DNA from: JBBTSB01 sp964355775
GTDB lineage: Bacteria; Patescibacteriota; Minisyncoccia; 2-02-FULL-40-12; IGHO2-01-FULL-4-A
DNA: 32,096 nt
Direction: 5' to 3'
Assembly: GCA_964355775.1 (NCBI GenBank)
Contig: CAYHEP010000005.1
Coordinates: 1-32,096 of the forward strand
The notes under the pieces were generated by a model that did no database searches, was not told the origin of the DNA, and saw nothing but the letters and a program-made list of their open reading frames with translations. The translations under genes were made by a program, and so were the position numbers. Shown here in pieces: positions 23,898-29,749 of the stretch (position 1 is its first letter; every line of letters starts with the position of its first letter).

Positions 23898-24289
23898 CAA
23901 AAGAATATTTCGATAAAGTTATTGGAGGCTTTTCAAAATCGGTTGATAGTCGTTTTAATCAAGTTGACAAGCGTTTTAAGGAGCAGAATAAAGATCTCAA
24001 AACTCATGTTACGAATGAGATCAAGAAAGAAGTTGGTGGTCTCGCAGCAATAACGGCACGGGAGTTTGATCGAGTACATGCGGAGTTTTCTAGAATCCAT
24101 CAGGAGTTTTCTAAAGTCCATCAGGAGTTTGGAAAAGTACACGAGGGCATTGAGAATCTGGCAGGCATGAGCGCTCGTGAATTTACGAATGTCAATTCAA
24201 AGCTCGACATAATGACCGAAGGACAGAAAAATCATGAAAAGCGCATCAAGCGAGTCGAGAAATCACTCGGCATACCGGAAGTTATATGA
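23879..24289 (+). CDS. coiled-coil protein with heptad minisatellite
   Basis: A 136-residue helical protein of unknown function. Most of it is charged with hydrophobic residues in heptad spacing. Residues 62-89 are four 7-residue repeats of the type EF-S/D/G-R/K-V/I-H-Q/E, encoded by 21-bp DNA repeats. No membrane segment or catalytic motif is seen. The C-terminal part (NSKLDIMTEGQKNHEKRIKRVEKSLGI) looks like the ends of phage-type or myosin-tail-like small proteins often annotated as hypothetical. Expression should be strong given the consensus promoter. It ends 6 bases before the next coiled-coil gene. Confidence 0.65.
   Translation: MANTTLTKEYFDKVIGGFSKSVDSRFNQVDKRFKEQNKDLKTHVTNEIKKEVGGLAAITAREFDRVHAEFSRIHQEFSKVHQEFGKVHEGIENLAGMSAREFTNVNSKLDIMTEGQKNHEKRIKRVEKSLGIPEVI
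24062..24145 (+). repeat. 21-bp minisatellite, four copies
   Basis: Units start at 24062, 24083, 24104 and 24125, each beginning GAGTTT. The middle two differ at only a few bases. The unit is exactly one coiled-coil heptad long. Confidence 0.85.
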
Positions 24290-24295
24290 TCCCAG

Positions 24296-24574
24296 ATGAC
24301 CAACAAAGATAAAATAGAATTACAAAAATCAGCAGAGACGATTACCAGGGAGATCTCGGAGAAGTTTGCGAAGCTGTTTGCGGATAAAGTACAGGAGATG
24401 GTGCAGGAGTTTAGCGCGCATCTGGATGAGCACATGGATGAACTCGAGGGGATGCTAGAAGAGGGCTTTTCCATGATTCACGAACATCTCAAGACAGCCG
24501 AGCGAGTTGAGAAACTTGAAAAAAAGGTTGATGACATGGAAGCCACCGGCAAAGGCAAGCGGTTTGTAGTGTAG
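24296..24574 (+). CDS. 92-residue acidic coiled-coil protein
   Basis: Not recognised. A long amphipathic helix covers most of the protein, with acidic stretches (HLDEHMDELEGMLEEGF) and a final heptad-like segment (VEKLEKKVDDMEATG). The tail GKGKRFVV is basic. Placement right after another coiled-coil gene suggests the two could form a hetero-oligomer, but that is inference. The ATG lacks a Shine-Dalgarno site. Confidence 0.55.
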   Translation: MTNKDKIELQKSAETITREISEKFAKLFADKVQEMVQEFSAHLDEHMDELEGMLEEGFSMIHEHLKTAERVEKLEKKVDDMEATGKGKRFVV

Positions 24575-24613
24575 GCGTATTCCAATGCCCGTTTTGAGTT
24601 TTCCACTTGTCCT

Positions 24614-24643
24614 ATTGCACTAGCACAATCAGTGTGGTAGGAT
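24614..24643 (+). promoter_or_regulatory. promoter with CTAG-centred operator of the TrpR-like gene
   Basis: TTGCAC (24615-24620), a 17-base spacer and TAGGAT (24638-24643) with an extended TGG. The imperfect palindrome ATTGCACTAGCACAAT (24614-24629) covers the -35. ATG is 7 bases past the -10. A perfect version of the palindrome is at 25045. Confidence 0.7.
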
Positions 24644-24650
24644 ATCATCT

Positions 24651-24977
24651 ATGAATGGCAAGGGTCGAAAAGTGATGGAAAAACGAGTGGTGACCAGAGA
24701 GCATTACATCCAGCTTCGCGATGCATTCCGCAAAGCGGCAAAGGATGATGCACTGCTTGATCGGTTTTTGGAAGACTTACTCACACCAGCCGAATATGCG
24801 GAGTTGGCGACTCGGTGGCAGATCGTACAGCTTTTGGCCAACGGGCTTACGTATCGCGATGTTGCTCACAAGCTTCATATCGCGACGGAAACAGTATCCC
24901 GAGGCGCGCGCGAGTTGATGGATCCGCGCGGAGGATTTAGTCAATTATTAAATCATGATAAAGATAAAAAGTTTTAA
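24651..24977 (+). CDS. TrpR-like repressor
   Basis: A 108-residue protein closer to true TrpR than its paralogue at 21823. It has FRKAAKDDALLDRFLEDLLTPAEYAELATRWQIVQLL and the helix-turn-helix LTYRDVAHKLHIATETVSRGARELMDPRGGF, whose second half matches the TrpR recognition helix and the following RELxxPxGGF pattern. A CTAG core, as in the TrpR operator of enterobacteria, is at the centre of the palindromes in its own promoter and just after the gene. No trp genes are in the window, and the co-repressor is unknown. The start at 24651 fits the leaderless promoter; an internal ATG at 24675 is also possible. Confidence 0.82.
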   Translation: MNGKGRKVMEKRVVTREHYIQLRDAFRKAAKDDALLDRFLEDLLTPAEYAELATRWQIVQLLANGLTYRDVAHKLHIATETVSRGARELMDPRGGFSQLLNHDKDKKF

Positions 24978-25000
24978 AAAATCATCCGGATCGTGGTGGT

Positions 25001-25028
25001 CTCGCTCTCAATTTGAGAAGCGAGTTTT
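25001..25028 (+). terminator. intrinsic terminator after the TrpR-like gene
   Basis: CTCGCT (25001-25006) with AGCGAG (25019-25024), continued by CTCA/TGAG above a bulged A, then TTTT. The -35 of the following promoter candidate lies in its 3' half. Confidence 0.65.
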
Positions 25029-25042
25029 GATGTTCACATAAT
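25013..25042 (+). promoter_or_regulatory. candidate promoter next to the orphan palindrome
   Basis: TTGAGA (25013-25018), an 18-base spacer and CATAAT (25037-25042). Transcription would begin near 25049, within the palindrome at 25045-25060. Confidence 0.4.
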
Positions 25043-25044
25043 AG

Positions 25045-25060
25045 ATTGCACTAGTGCAAT
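25045..25060 (+). promoter_or_regulatory. perfect 16-bp palindrome, likely TrpR-like operator
   Basis: ATTGCACTAGTGCAAT equals its own reverse complement and has a central CTAG. Its left half and preceding bases match the imperfect palindrome in the TrpR-like gene's promoter. Confidence 0.7.
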
Positions 25061-25072
25061 AGGACACCACAG

Positions 25073-25096
25073 CCCGCTTCTTAAGCGGGATTTTTT
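25073..25096 (+). terminator. intrinsic terminator upstream of the cupin gene
   Basis: CCCGCTT (25073-25079), loop CTT, AAGCGGG (25083-25089), then A and six Ts. It is only about 13 bases after the orphan palindrome, so a transcript from there would be about 45-50 nt unless it reads through. Confidence 0.85.
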
Positions 25097-25246
25097 GTCC
25101 TTTAAAAAAGCAACATCCTTTTACGACAATTGGCGAGCTATTTGGAAGATTCCTGCAGAAGCGAAACCACACTCCTCCAAGAGCCCTCCAATCCCTGGGA
25201 CTCTTTTGAGTTTTCGAGTGAGGGGATACAAACGAAAGGAGCAATC

Positions 25247-25929
25247 ATGGTACGCTTCGCACTTGAAGCACTGGCAAAGACAATCGGCCGGACCGTGCAT
25301 CCGGAGAAGCTCTTCACAGGATGGCAGTCACTTTTGGGCTTCAAGATCGGCTGGGCGTTGCCCGCGCAGGTCAAGAAGCTCTACATCGATTTCTACATTG
25401 ACCCGAAGAACTCCGAGGTCATCATGATGCAAGCCACCGGGCTCACCGAGTGCCACATGCACAAAACCGGGGCTACGACGTTCATGGTCCTCGGTCGCGA
25501 GCACGGCATTGACCCGCCCAGCGGTGGCACCTTCATGGGCGACTTCGACCCCACGAGCTACGAGCAGAAGCTCGAGCTCATACGCCATCGTAGNNNNNNN
25601 NNNNNNNNNNNNNNNNNNNNNNNNNNNNNNNNNNNNNNNNNNNNNNNNNNNNNNNNNNNNNNNNNNNNNNNNNNNNNNNNNNNNNNNNNNNNNGCGACTT
25701 CGACCCCACGAGCTACGAGCAGAAGCTCGAGCTCATACGCCATCGTAGCGGGGAGGTCTTCACGGTTCCCGCGGGGAAGATTCACGCCTTCGCGGCGGAC
25801 CTCGGAGGGTCGCTGACGCTGATCGGCATCGTGAACCCAAAGATTCGCACCGGCAATGAGTTCGACGTAGTGCCCTTCGACTACGTCAGCCAGTCCGATC
25901 CCTCGCGCGTCCGCCTCAAGGCCGCGTAG
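25247..25929 (+). CDS. cupin-fold protein, split by an assembly gap
   Basis: The two parts (25247-25593 and 25694-25929) join into one 175-residue frame if the 100 Ns and one of two identical 55-base flanks are removed. As given, the frame is broken because 155 extra bases are not a multiple of three. The repaired protein has both cupin motifs: GLTECHMHKTGATTFMVLG (H-x-H) and GEVFTVPAGKIHAF (P-x-G-x2-H), so it likely binds a metal ion in a small beta barrel. The substrate is unknown. The start has AAAGGAG 6 bases upstream. The gene is clearly richer in G and C than its neighbours. A weak hairpin (25179-25205) precedes it. Confidence 0.75.
25594..25693. other. assembly gap of 100 Ns with identical 55-base flanks
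   Basis: The bases at 25539-25593 and 25694-25748 are identical. The round gap size and the flank identity indicate two contigs that actually overlap and were scaffolded with a default gap. No biological duplication is needed. Confidence 0.9.
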
Positions 25930-25971
25930 CACAAGTTCTTTCCGCCCAAACAGGGCGCTCAATCGCACGCG

Positions 25972-26010
25972 CCGCGGGGGTCTACGGACTTCCGTGGCGG
26001 TTTCATTTTT
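25972..26010 (+). terminator. terminator after the cupin gene
   Basis: CCGC (25972-25975) with GCGG (25997-26000) around an inner stem ACGGA/TCCGT (25984-25988 with 25991-25995), then a T-rich tract to 26010. Confidence 0.55.
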
Positions 26011-26041
26011 AAAAATAAAAACAGCATACGATGCCGTTGTG

Positions 26042-26096
26042 GTTTTTGAGAGACAGGGGAGGAGGCGGACCGGGCGGTACGCCTCCTCCCAAAAAC
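26042..26096. repeat. long GC-rich hairpin between cupin and Pro-rich genes
   Basis: A perfect 11-bp stem (26057-26067 with 26080-26090), whose loop contains ACCG/CGGT, and an outer GTTTTTG/CAAAAAC pair (26042-26048 with 26090-26096). It lies 4 bases beyond the stop of the reverse-strand gene. It lacks a T run on either strand, so termination is only one possibility. Confidence 0.55.
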
Positions 26097-26099
26097 GAG

Positions 26100-26252
26100 C
26101 TACTGGTTGTCGGGAGGCGACTTGGGGTCGCCCTCGGCGGGAGCAGGCGTCGATGCCTGCTGAACGACAACGGGAGGCGGAGGAGGTGATGGTTTTTCTT
26201 TCCGACGAGGTAGTTCGTACTCGTCGGTGTTGTTCTCACTCAAATATCTCAT
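26100..26252 (-). CDS. 50-residue Pro-rich peptide, unknown function
   Basis: A reverse-strand small gene. The ATG at 26252 follows AAGGAGG with 5 bases between, a near-ideal ribosome site. The product has an acidic N-terminus (MRYLSENNTDEYEL), a basic patch and a proline tract (PSPPPPPVVV) with a Pro/Ala-rich tail. It has no signal peptide or Cys. The frame extends upstream to 26285, but the ribosome site fixes the start given. It resembles the Pro-rich gene at 4069 in composition and setting, not in sequence. Confidence 0.5.
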   Translation of the reverse strand: MRYLSENNTDEYELPRRKEKPSPPPPPVVVQQASTPAPAEGDPKSPPDNQ

Positions 26253-26337
26253 CTGTTCCTCCTTGCGGCGACACCGTCTCATCACCGCACAGGAAGTAGT
26301 TTAAGCCACAAGCTGGTGTTTTGTAAATCCACAGCTG

Positions 26338-26364
26338 TTAGCACTCGCCCCTTGACAGTGCTAA
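26338..26364 (+). promoter_or_regulatory. CIRCE element (HrcA operator)
   Basis: TTAGCACTC (26338-26346), a 9-base spacer and CAGTGCTAA (26356-26364): the known inverted repeat with one mismatch in the right arm. It overlaps the groES -35 box, so HrcA binding would block polymerase. hrcA is not in the window. Confidence 0.92.
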
Positions 26365-26381
26365 TTTGATTTTGATAGACT
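26352..26381 (+). promoter_or_regulatory. groES promoter
   Basis: A perfect TTGACA (26352-26357), an 18-base spacer and TAGACT (26376-26381) with an extended TGA. The start should be near 26388, which leaves a leader of about 119 bases before groES. Confidence 0.75.
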
Positions 26382-26392
26382 CAATAAAGGAT

Positions 26393-26431
26393 ATGAATCC
26401 CGTTAGAGGTAGCCCTAGCGGGTTCGTATAG
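26393..26431 (+). CDS. 12-codon upstream ORF in the groES leader
   Basis: ATG at 26393 to TAG at 26429-26431 encodes MNPVRGSPSGFV. It begins only about 5 bases after the predicted transcript start, like the leaderless genes of this window. The whole left arm of the leader's inverted repeat lies within it. Whether it is translated is unknown. Confidence 0.35.
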   Translation: MNPVRGSPSGFV

Positions 26432-26508
26432 CAAGCTTGTTCTAAATAAAAGTAATCAAGGTATATACGGTTTCATTTGGTTGAAACTGTAACTACCTCT
26501 AACGGGAT
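26397..26508 (+). repeat. inverted-repeat element in the groES leader
   Basis: Perfect 16-bp arms, ATCCCGTTAGAGGTAG (26397-26412) and its reverse complement (26493-26508), with an 80-base interior. The right arm contains the first two bases of the groES ATG. CCCGTTAG (26399-26406) can also pair with CTAGCGGG (26415-26422), which excludes the long stem. A further 9-bp hairpin is at 26467-26490. Confidence 0.85.
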
Positions 26509-26794
26509 GAAAATAAAACCACTCCATGACCGAGTTCTTCTGGAAGCGGTAAAGGAAGAGCGCAAAAAGGGCGGGATCATCCTGCCCGAGACGGTCGAAA
26601 AAGAACGTCCGCAGGAAGCTATCGTTATTGCAGTAGGTCCCGGTAAATTCGACGAAGACGGAAAGCGTATGGCAATGACCGTTAAGAAAGGTGATAAAGT
26701 ACTTTTCACAAAATATGGTCCATCAGAGGTCAAGGTGGACGATAAGGAGTACTTGATAGCACGAGAAGACGATATAATTGCAATCATTGAGTAA
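26507..26794 (+). CDS. groES: co-chaperonin GroES
   Basis: Caps the GroEL ring during ATP-driven protein folding. The 95-residue protein has the normal start MKIKPLHDRVLLEAVKEERKKGGIILPE with the mobile loop near residues 16-33, then VIAVGPGKFDEDGKRMAMTVKKGDKVLFTKYGPSEVKVDDKEYLI. The frame is open 30 bases further upstream, but homology fixes the ATG at 26507. No Shine-Dalgarno site precedes it: the upstream bases are the right arm of an inverted repeat with CCTCT, itself like an anti-Shine-Dalgarno sequence. Transcription is under CIRCE control. Confidence 0.96.
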   Translation: MKIKPLHDRVLLEAVKEERKKGGIILPETVEKERPQEAIVIAVGPGKFDEDGKRMAMTVKKGDKVLFTKYGPSEVKVDDKEYLIAREDDIIAIIE

Positions 26795-26812
26795 TAGTAG
26801 ATTAAAAATTCG

Positions 26813-26906
26813 AAATCCGAAGCACGAAATCCGAAACAAATTCCAAATCTTAATTTTTTAAAATTTAAAACGTTAGGATTTAATTATTGTTTCGTATTTC
26901 GGATTT
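26813..26906 (+). repeat. inverted repeat between groES and groEL
   Basis: AAATCCGAAGCACGAAA (26813-26829) pairs with 26890-26906 at 15 of 17 positions. The left arm contains two direct copies of CGAAATCCGAA. The interior is strongly A+T rich. It may act as a processing site or weak terminator that sets the groES:groEL ratio, or be a dispersed repeat. Confidence 0.65.
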
Positions 26907-26928
26907 GAGATTTAGTATTTAACAAAAC

Positions 26929-28575
26929 ATGGCAAAGCAGATATTGTATAATGAGCAAGCCAGAGAGTCTCTCAAGCGTGGCGTGGACAAACTTGCGAAT
27001 GCGGTTAAAGTTACGCTCGGTCCCAAGGGTCGCAATGTGATCCTAGACAAGGGCTACGGCTCGCCGACCATCACCAAAGATGGCGTCACGGTGGCGAAAG
27101 ACATAGATCTCAAAGACAAGTTTGAAAACATCGGTGCGGAGCTCGTCAAAGAAGTCGCGTCAAAAACCGGCGATATTGCCGGCGACGGTACCACGACCGC
27201 CACCGTGCTCGCGCAGGCGATCGTCGCAGAGGGTTTTAGCGCGGTAAACTCCGGTGCCAATCCGATCGCCCTAAAACGCGGGATCGACAAAGCCGTTGAG
27301 TATGTTTCAAAGTTTCTCGATAAAAATAAACAAACTGTCACCGGCCGTGAAAAGATCAAAGAAGTAGCCTCCATCTCCGCCAACGACAAAGAGATCGGTG
27401 CGATGATCGCGGACGTGTTTGAGGAAGTCGGCAAGGACGGCGTCGTGACGGTGGAGGAATCCCAAACCGCCGGCCTGACCAAGGAAATCGTCGAGGGCAT
27501 GCAGTTTGACCGCGGATATATTTCGCCCTACATGATCACCAATCCCGAGCGCATGGAATCCACCTATGATGACGCGCTTATGCTCATTACAGACAAAAAA
27601 ATCTCCTCGATTCACGACATACTCGGACTGCTTGAAAAAGTAAGCAAATCCGGCAAGCGTGATCTCGTCATCATTGCCGATGATGTGGATGGCGATGCCT
27701 TGGCCACGCTGGTAGTCAACAAGCTTCGCGGAAACTTCAATGTCCTTGCTGTAAAAGCTCCCGGCTTTGGCGATCGAAAGAAAGAGATGCTACAGGATCT
27801 GGCGATTGTCACCGGAGCTGAAGTGGTTTCGGAAGAGACCGGCACCAAGCTCGATGCCGTGGAGCTCACGATGCTCGGACGCGCACGAAGAATAACCTCA
27901 AACAAAGACAATACCGTTATCGTCGGCGGAAAAGGCAAGAAAGCCGATATCGACAAGCGTGTTGTATCGCTAAAGTCGCAAGTCGAAAGCACCAAGTCTG
28001 ACTTTGATAAAGAAAAACTGCAGGAGCGAATCGCCAAGCTTTCCGGCGGTGTTGCCGTCATCAAAGTCGGCGCGGTCACCGAGACCGAAATGAAAGAAAA
28101 GAAATTCCGCATTGACGATGCTGTGGCCGCTACGCGCGCCGCACTCGCCGAGGGTATTGTCGCAGGCGGAGGTACGATGTTATTTGAGGCGGGCAAATTG
28201 CTCACGCCGAAATCCGTCGGTCTTCCTGAATTTGGCGACGAAGCCAAAGGAGTGATGATCATCAAGTCAATCCTCGAAAAGCCGATGCGTGCCATCGCGG
28301 AAAACGCCGGCAAGGACTCCAACGAAGTCGTCCAAAAAGTCAGCGGACTTTCGTCCGGCATGGGTTTTGACGCCAATACGGGCGAATATGTGGACATGAT
28401 AAAGTCCGGTATCATTGATCCGGTCAAAGTTGTTCGTGCGTCTCTCATGAACGCGGCATCTGTAGCATCTCTTATTCTCACAACTGAAGCAATCGTCACA
28501 GATATTCCGGAACCTAAAGAACCAGCATCCCCGCCATCCGGAGGTATGGGCGGCATGGGAGGAATGGACTATTAA
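26929..28575 (+). CDS. groEL: chaperonin GroEL
   Basis: The 60-kDa chaperonin that forms the double-ring folding chamber. At 548 residues it has full length. ATP-site motifs are TLGPKGRNVILDKGYG, DGVTVAKDI and GDGTTTATVLAQAI; the apical part has EGMQFDRGYISPYM; the equatorial C-terminus has GIVAGGGTMLFEA and the repeat tail GGMGGMGGMDY. The start fits the family (MAKQILYNEQARESLKRGVD). It lies 134 bases after groES, with a repeat-rich spacer, and is followed by a strong hairpin terminator. Confidence 0.97.
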   Translation: MAKQILYNEQARESLKRGVDKLANAVKVTLGPKGRNVILDKGYGSPTITKDGVTVAKDIDLKDKFENIGAELVKEVASKTGDIAGDGTTTATVLAQAIVAEGFSAVNSGANPIALKRGIDKAVEYVSKFLDKNKQTVTGREKIKEVASISANDKEIGAMIADVFEEVGKDGVVTVEESQTAGLTKEIVEGMQFDRGYISPYMITNPERMESTYDDALMLITDKKISSIHDILGLLEKVSKSGKRDLVIIADDVDGDALATLVVNKLRGNFNVLAVKAPGFGDRKKEMLQDLAIVTGAEVVSEETGTKLDAVELTMLGRARRITSNKDNTVIVGGKGKKADIDKRVVSLKSQVESTKSDFDKEKLQERIAKLSGGVAVIKVGAVTETEMKEKKFRIDDAVAATRAALAEGIVAGGGTMLFEAGKLLTPKSVGLPEFGDEAKGVMIIKSILEKPMRAIAENAGKDSNEVVQKVSGLSSGMGFDANTGEYVDMIKSGIIDPVKVVRASLMNAASVASLILTTEAIVTDIPEPKEPASPPSGGMGGMGGMDY

Positions 28576-28579
28576 AGAT

Positions 28580-28609
28580 AGCTTAGAGCTTCACTAGCTT
28601 CGTTAGCTT
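28580..28609 (+). repeat. short AGCTT-spaced repeats after groEL
   Basis: AGCTT occurs four times at 28580, 28587, 28596 and 28605 (spacing 7, 9, 9), directly after the groEL stop. It is of the same type as the octamer and heptamer arrays elsewhere in the window. Confidence 0.5.
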
Positions 28610-28637
28610 ATAGAAAAAAGGAATAAATCAGCAATCA

Positions 28638-28666
28638 AAGCCTCGCAGAAATGCGGGGCTTGTGGT
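28638..28666 (+). terminator. intrinsic terminator of groESL
   Basis: A 10-bp stem (28638-28647 with 28652-28661, one G-T pair) closed by a GAAA tetraloop, then GTGGTTTT. Confidence 0.75.
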
Positions 28667-28682
28667 TTTAACGAAAGGGGGA

Positions 28683-28711
28683 TTGAGGGGGTTTGTTTTT
28701 CGTGCTAACCT
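28683..28711 (+). promoter_or_regulatory. promoter of the DUF5671-type gene
   Basis: TTGAGG (28683-28688), a 17-base spacer and TAACCT (28706-28711) with an extended TGC. ATG is 6 bases further, without a Shine-Dalgarno site. Confidence 0.6.
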
Positions 28712-28717
28712 AGTTCC

Positions 28718-29749
28718 ATGAGCATATCGCCGTACAGTATTTTCAGCGGTATCTTTTCTTGGATTCTTCCGCTTGGATTTATAATACTTGTCGTTTGGGG
28801 GCTGTATCGCGCCTCTTTAGGACATGACGATTCTATGGAACCAAAGACGACGCCTAAAGACTTTTTTATGAACCTGTTCGCGTTCGGGACGCTGTATGTT
28901 TCGGCGATCAGCCTCGGAACGCTGTTGTTTGCTTACATTGACCGGCTGTTTCCCGATCCGCTCAACAATATGTACGGCTACTACCAAGCGGGTCTTGAGC
29001 AAGTGCGCTGGCCGATGGCGGCGTTGATCGTGCTTTTTCCGGTTTTCCTCATTCTCTCGCGCATCATCAACAACGATCTTGTTTCCCATCCTGAAAAAAA
29101 AGACACGCGAGTCTACAAGTGGCTTGTCTATCTGACACTTACGATCGCGTCGGCGACCATCATCATTGACCTCATCACGCTGATCTACAACTTTCTCGGA
29201 GGCGATCTCACGACGCGGTTCGGTCTCAAAGTCCTCGTCGTTCTCGGCATCGCACTGGCCGCCTTTGGCTATTACTTTTGGCACCTCAAGACCGATCTTG
29301 GCGCGGTGGGTGGCAAACGCAAAGCACTGATCTGGATTTCATCGCTCGGCATCCTTGCTAGTATTGTGGCTGGATTTTTTATTCTCGGATCGCCGATCAG
29401 TCAGCGCAAGCTTCGGTTTGACGAACAACGCGTGCAGGATTTGCAAAATTTGCAGAGTGAGATCATAAATTTTTGGCAATCGGCTCGATACCTTCCACCT
29501 GAGTTGAATTACGTAAATGAATACAAGGATCCCGTCACAAAAAAACTCTATGAGTACAAAGTCATTAACAGTTTGCAGTTCAGTGTATGCGCCGACTTTG
29601 AAGCTGTTTCTGCTGACGAAGTTACGACGAATCAATATCGTCCAATGCCATTGAAAGGGGAGTCATGGAGTCATGGAATTGGGAGAACGTGCTTTGATAA
29701 GCTGATTATTCCTCAGATGTACCCCGCTCCTGTTCCAGTGGTCCGATGA
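28718..29749 (+). CDS. DUF5671-type membrane protein
   Basis: A 343-residue protein with about five to six transmembrane helices in its first 230 residues. The segment TTPKDFFMNLFAFGTLYVSAISLGTLLFAYIDRLFPD is characteristic of the DUF5671 family, common in Patescibacteria and without a known function. After the last helix (ISSLGILASIVAGFFILGSP) a soluble domain follows with RKLRFDEQRVQDLQNLQSEIINFWQ and two cysteines (CADFE and RTCFD) that could form a disulfide outside the cell. The domain looks like the small pilin-like C-terminus seen in many family members. Its TGA overlaps the tgt ATG. Confidence 0.75.
   Translation: MSISPYSIFSGIFSWILPLGFIILVVWGLYRASLGHDDSMEPKTTPKDFFMNLFAFGTLYVSAISLGTLLFAYIDRLFPDPLNNMYGYYQAGLEQVRWPMAALIVLFPVFLILSRIINNDLVSHPEKKDTRVYKWLVYLTLTIASATIIIDLITLIYNFLGGDLTTRFGLKVLVVLGIALAAFGYYFWHLKTDLGAVGGKRKALIWISSLGILASIVAGFFILGSPISQRKLRFDEQRVQDLQNLQSEIINFWQSARYLPPELNYVNEYKDPVTKKLYEYKVINSLQFSVCADFEAVSADEVTTNQYRPMPLKGESWSHGIGRTCFDKLIIPQMYPAPVPVVR

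Noticed and set aside
25539..25748. Tandem duplication inside the cupin gene
   Set aside because: The copies are identical and sit exactly on both sides of a 100-N gap, which is the mark of overlapping contig ends.
25130..25816. Apparent coding frame running through the Ns
   Set aside because: It only exists because Ns do not give stops; past the gap it is out of frame with the cupin C-terminus.
26042..26096. Intrinsic terminator for the cupin or the Pro-rich gene
   Set aside because: The stem is strong but no T run follows on either strand, so it is kept only as a hairpin.
26399..26506. tRNA- or tmRNA-like gene in the groES leader, suggested by GGGTTCG
   Set aside because: No acceptor stem, D arm or anticodon arm can be built around it; the pairing is the inverted repeat itself.
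27612..28556. Long open frame (314 codons) on the reverse strand
   Set aside because: It is the antisense shadow of groEL, low in complexity (Ser/Thr/Pro-rich), without a ribosome site, promoter or recognisable motif.
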